Below the pieces are notes generated by a model. It made no database searches. It saw only the letters and a list, made by a program, of their open reading frames with translations, and was not told the DNA's origin. From the NCBI GenBank assembly GCA_009760855.2, contig WPIO01000493.1:1-37125 (forward strand): a stretch of 37,125 nucleotides of DNA, written 5' to 3'. Below, piece by piece: positions 35,701 through 37,125 of the stretch. The translations under genes and the position numbers were made by a program. Positions within the stretch are counted from its first letter, which is position 1; each line of letters starts with the position of its first letter. The DNA comes from Cristatella mucedo. Taxonomy: Eukaryota > Bryozoa > Phylactolaemata > Cristatellidae.

Positions 35701-36420
35701 TGGGAACTGGTGCGAAACGTGTTATTTACGTGCGAAATGCTTTAAACAAGGTGCAGCACTCTGCTGCCAGCCAGGGCACGCTCCGACATGCAGATTTGAA
35801 GTTTCTAGATATTCCGCGATCTGCTGCGAACTCGTGCGAAATGTGTTATTTACGTGCGAAATGCTCAAAACAAGGGCAGCAGCACTCTGCTGCCAGTCAG
35901 CTTACGCTCCGACATGCAGATTTGAAGTTTCTACATATTCCGCGATCTGCTGCGAACTTGTGCGAAACGTGTTATTTACGTGCGAAATGCTTTAAACAAG
36001 GTGCAGCACTCTGCTGCCAGCCAGGGCACGCTCCGACATGCAGATTTGAAGTTTCTACATATTCCGCGATCTGCTGCGAACTCGTGCGAAACGTGTTATT
36101 TCCGTGCGAAATGCTTTAAACAAGGTGCAGCACTCTGCTGCCAGCCAGGGCACGCTCCGACATGCAGATTTGAAGTTTCTACATATTCGGCGATCTGCTG
36201 CGAACTCGTGCGAAACGTGTTATTTACGTGCGAAATGCTTTAAACATGGTGCAGCACTCTGCTGCCAGTCAGGGCACGCTCCGACATGTAGATTTGAAGT
36301 TTCGACATATTCCGCGATCTGCTGCGAACTTGTGCGAAACGTGTTATTTACGTGCGAAATGCTTTAAACAAGGTGCAGCACTCTGCTGCCAGCCAGGGCA
36401 CGCTCTGACATGCAGATTTG
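35701..36420. repeat. A-rich segment near right edge
   Basis: About six units close to consensus A. The exceptions are an A'-like TTTCTAGATATT near 35803 and a hybrid near 35890 with B-type CAGCTTACGC but A-type CTCCGACATG. A +2 occurs near 35876 (AAGGGCAGCAGCAC). No gene is present. Confidence 0.65.
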
Positions 36421-37125
36421 AAGTTTTCTAGATATTCCGCGATCTGCTGCGAACTCGTGCGAAATGTGTTATTCTAGTTCGAAATGCTCAATACAAGGTG
36501 CAGCACTTTGCTGCCAGTCAGCTTACGCTTGGAAATGTAGATTTGAAGTTTCGACATATTCCGCGATCTGCTGCGAACTTGTGCGAAACGTGTTATTTAC
36601 GTGCGAAATGCTTTAAACAAGGTGCAGCACTCTGCTGCCAGCCAGGGCACGCTCCGACATGCAGATTTGAAGTTTCTACATATTCCGCGATCTGCTGCGA
36701 ACTCGTGCGAAATGTGTTATTCTAGTTCGAAATGCTCAATACAAGGTGCAGCACTTTGCTGCCAGTCAGAGCATGCTCCGAAATGTAGATTTGAAGTTTC
36801 GACATATTCCGCGATCTGCTGCGAACTTGTGCGAAACGTGTTATTTACGTGCGAAATGCTTTAAACAAGGTGCAGCACTCTGCTGCCAGCCAGGGCACGC
36901 CCCGACACGCAGATTTGATGTTCCTACATATTTCGCGATCTGCTGCGAACTCGTGCGAAATGTGTTATTCGAGTGAGAAATGCTCAATACAAGGAGCTGC
37001 ACTTTGCTGCCAGCCAGGGCACGCTCCGACATGTAGATTTGAAGTTTCCACATATTCCGCGATCTGCTGCGAACTCGTGCGAAACGTGTTATTTACGTGC
37101 GAAATGCTTTAAACAAGGTGCAGCA
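36420..37125. repeat. Right-edge mosaic segment, array continues beyond window
   Basis: The order is A' (with +1 at GAAGTTTTCTAG), B, A, a B/C hybrid, A'', C and A. The last base falls at the hairpin of an A unit, so the array runs on. No gene is present. Confidence 0.7.

Larger units (their letters stand above)
1..37125. repeat. Tandem satellite array, 124-bp unit, about 299 units, spans whole window
   Basis: The same unit recurs head-to-tail on one strand from the first to the last base. Landmarks such as CGCGATCTGCTGCG and GTGCAGCACT return every 124 bp with few exceptions. No stretch over 300 bases lacks the repeat, so there is no unique DNA in which a gene could sit. Units differ mostly by substitutions; indels are rare and are listed separately. 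The array is truncated by the window at both ends. The family is not one I recognise. Its length, divergence and nested duplications are typical of eukaryotic centromeric, pericentromeric or subtelomeric satellites; that location is inferred and is not shown by the sequence. Confidence 0.98.

Noticed and set aside
26-37112. Hundreds of open frames of 60-220 codons on both strands, many encoding similar Cys-rich peptides
   Set aside because: They repeat at the 124-bp period in rotating frames, mostly begin with GTG, overlap each other, and end at stops fixed in the unit. Longer ones (for example 8575-9144 and 28938-29603) arise where variants or indels remove a stop. None has a recognisable domain, leader or independent codon signal.
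1-37125. CRISPR array
   Set aside because: The whole 124-bp unit is repeated with no unique spacers; variation is spread over the unit and is not confined to spacer-like intervals.
1-37125. A bacterial or phage origin with iterons
   Set aside because: Iteron arrays are short and next to a replication gene. A 37-kb pure array of 124-bp units without genes is not known to me from bacteria or phages.

Overview
The whole 37,125-base window is one head-to-tail tandem satellite array with a basic unit of 124 bp. It holds about 299 unit slots and no unique sequence. The window opens in phase with my chosen unit start (AACTCGTGCG) and stops inside a unit, so the array continues past both ends. I see no protein gene, tRNA, rRNA, CRISPR, insertion sequence or transposon. 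The many open frames are by-products of the repeat: 124 is 1 modulo 3, so any frame rotates once every three units (372 bp), and most open frames start with GTG and end at the same repeat-borne TAA, TAG or TGA. A pure array of this length with diverged, hierarchically duplicated units points to eukaryotic heterochromatin (centromeric, pericentromeric or subtelomeric). I do not recognise the monomer and cannot name a clade. The consensus is 50% GC with 10 CpG per unit (observed/expected about 1.3), which fits a genome without strong germline CpG methylation better than a typical vertebrate or plant satellite; this is inference.

The units fall into subfamilies. A is the commonest (GCTTTAAACAAGG, CTCCGACATGCAG, TTTCTACATATTCC). 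A' is A with GCTCTGACATG and TTTCTAGATATTCC. A'' is A with GCCCCGACACGCAG and GATGTTCCTACAT or GATGTTTCTACAT. B carries TTCTAGTTCGAAATGCTC and CAGCTTACGCTTGGAAATG. C carries TTCGAGTG and CAAGGAGC. D carries TGCCCTAAACATGG and ATTTCGCGATCTGCCGCG. A' is usually followed by B, and A'' usually by C, giving two characteristic 248-bp dimers.

Region by region: 1-600 is A-rich; 600-3240 is an A/A'/A''/B/C mosaic; 3240-3640 is A-rich; 3640-13260 is mosaic with several long internal duplications and a 74-bp phase loss near 7923; 13265-14160 is A-rich and starts at a 28-bp duplication; 14160-15480 is mosaic; 15484-18260 is the longest nearly homogeneous A core; 18260-27750 is mosaic, with 20.5-22.5 kb a diverged second copy of 7.5-9.1 kb; 27759-29030 is A-rich with an 8-bp insertion and a 63-bp short unit; 29030-35700 is mosaic and holds the most similar and probably youngest duplications, including a 1.1-kb pair with one difference seen; 35700-36420 is A-rich; 36420-37125 is mosaic.

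I summed every length change I found (net -5 bp over 297 slots up to position 36824). The predicted phase matches the observed phase at eight checkpoints, so no foreign insertion of appreciable size is hidden in the window. The most interesting content is the record of unequal exchange: duplicated blocks that differ by exactly two units (248 bp) in either direction, and a few junctions where a block was joined out of register.
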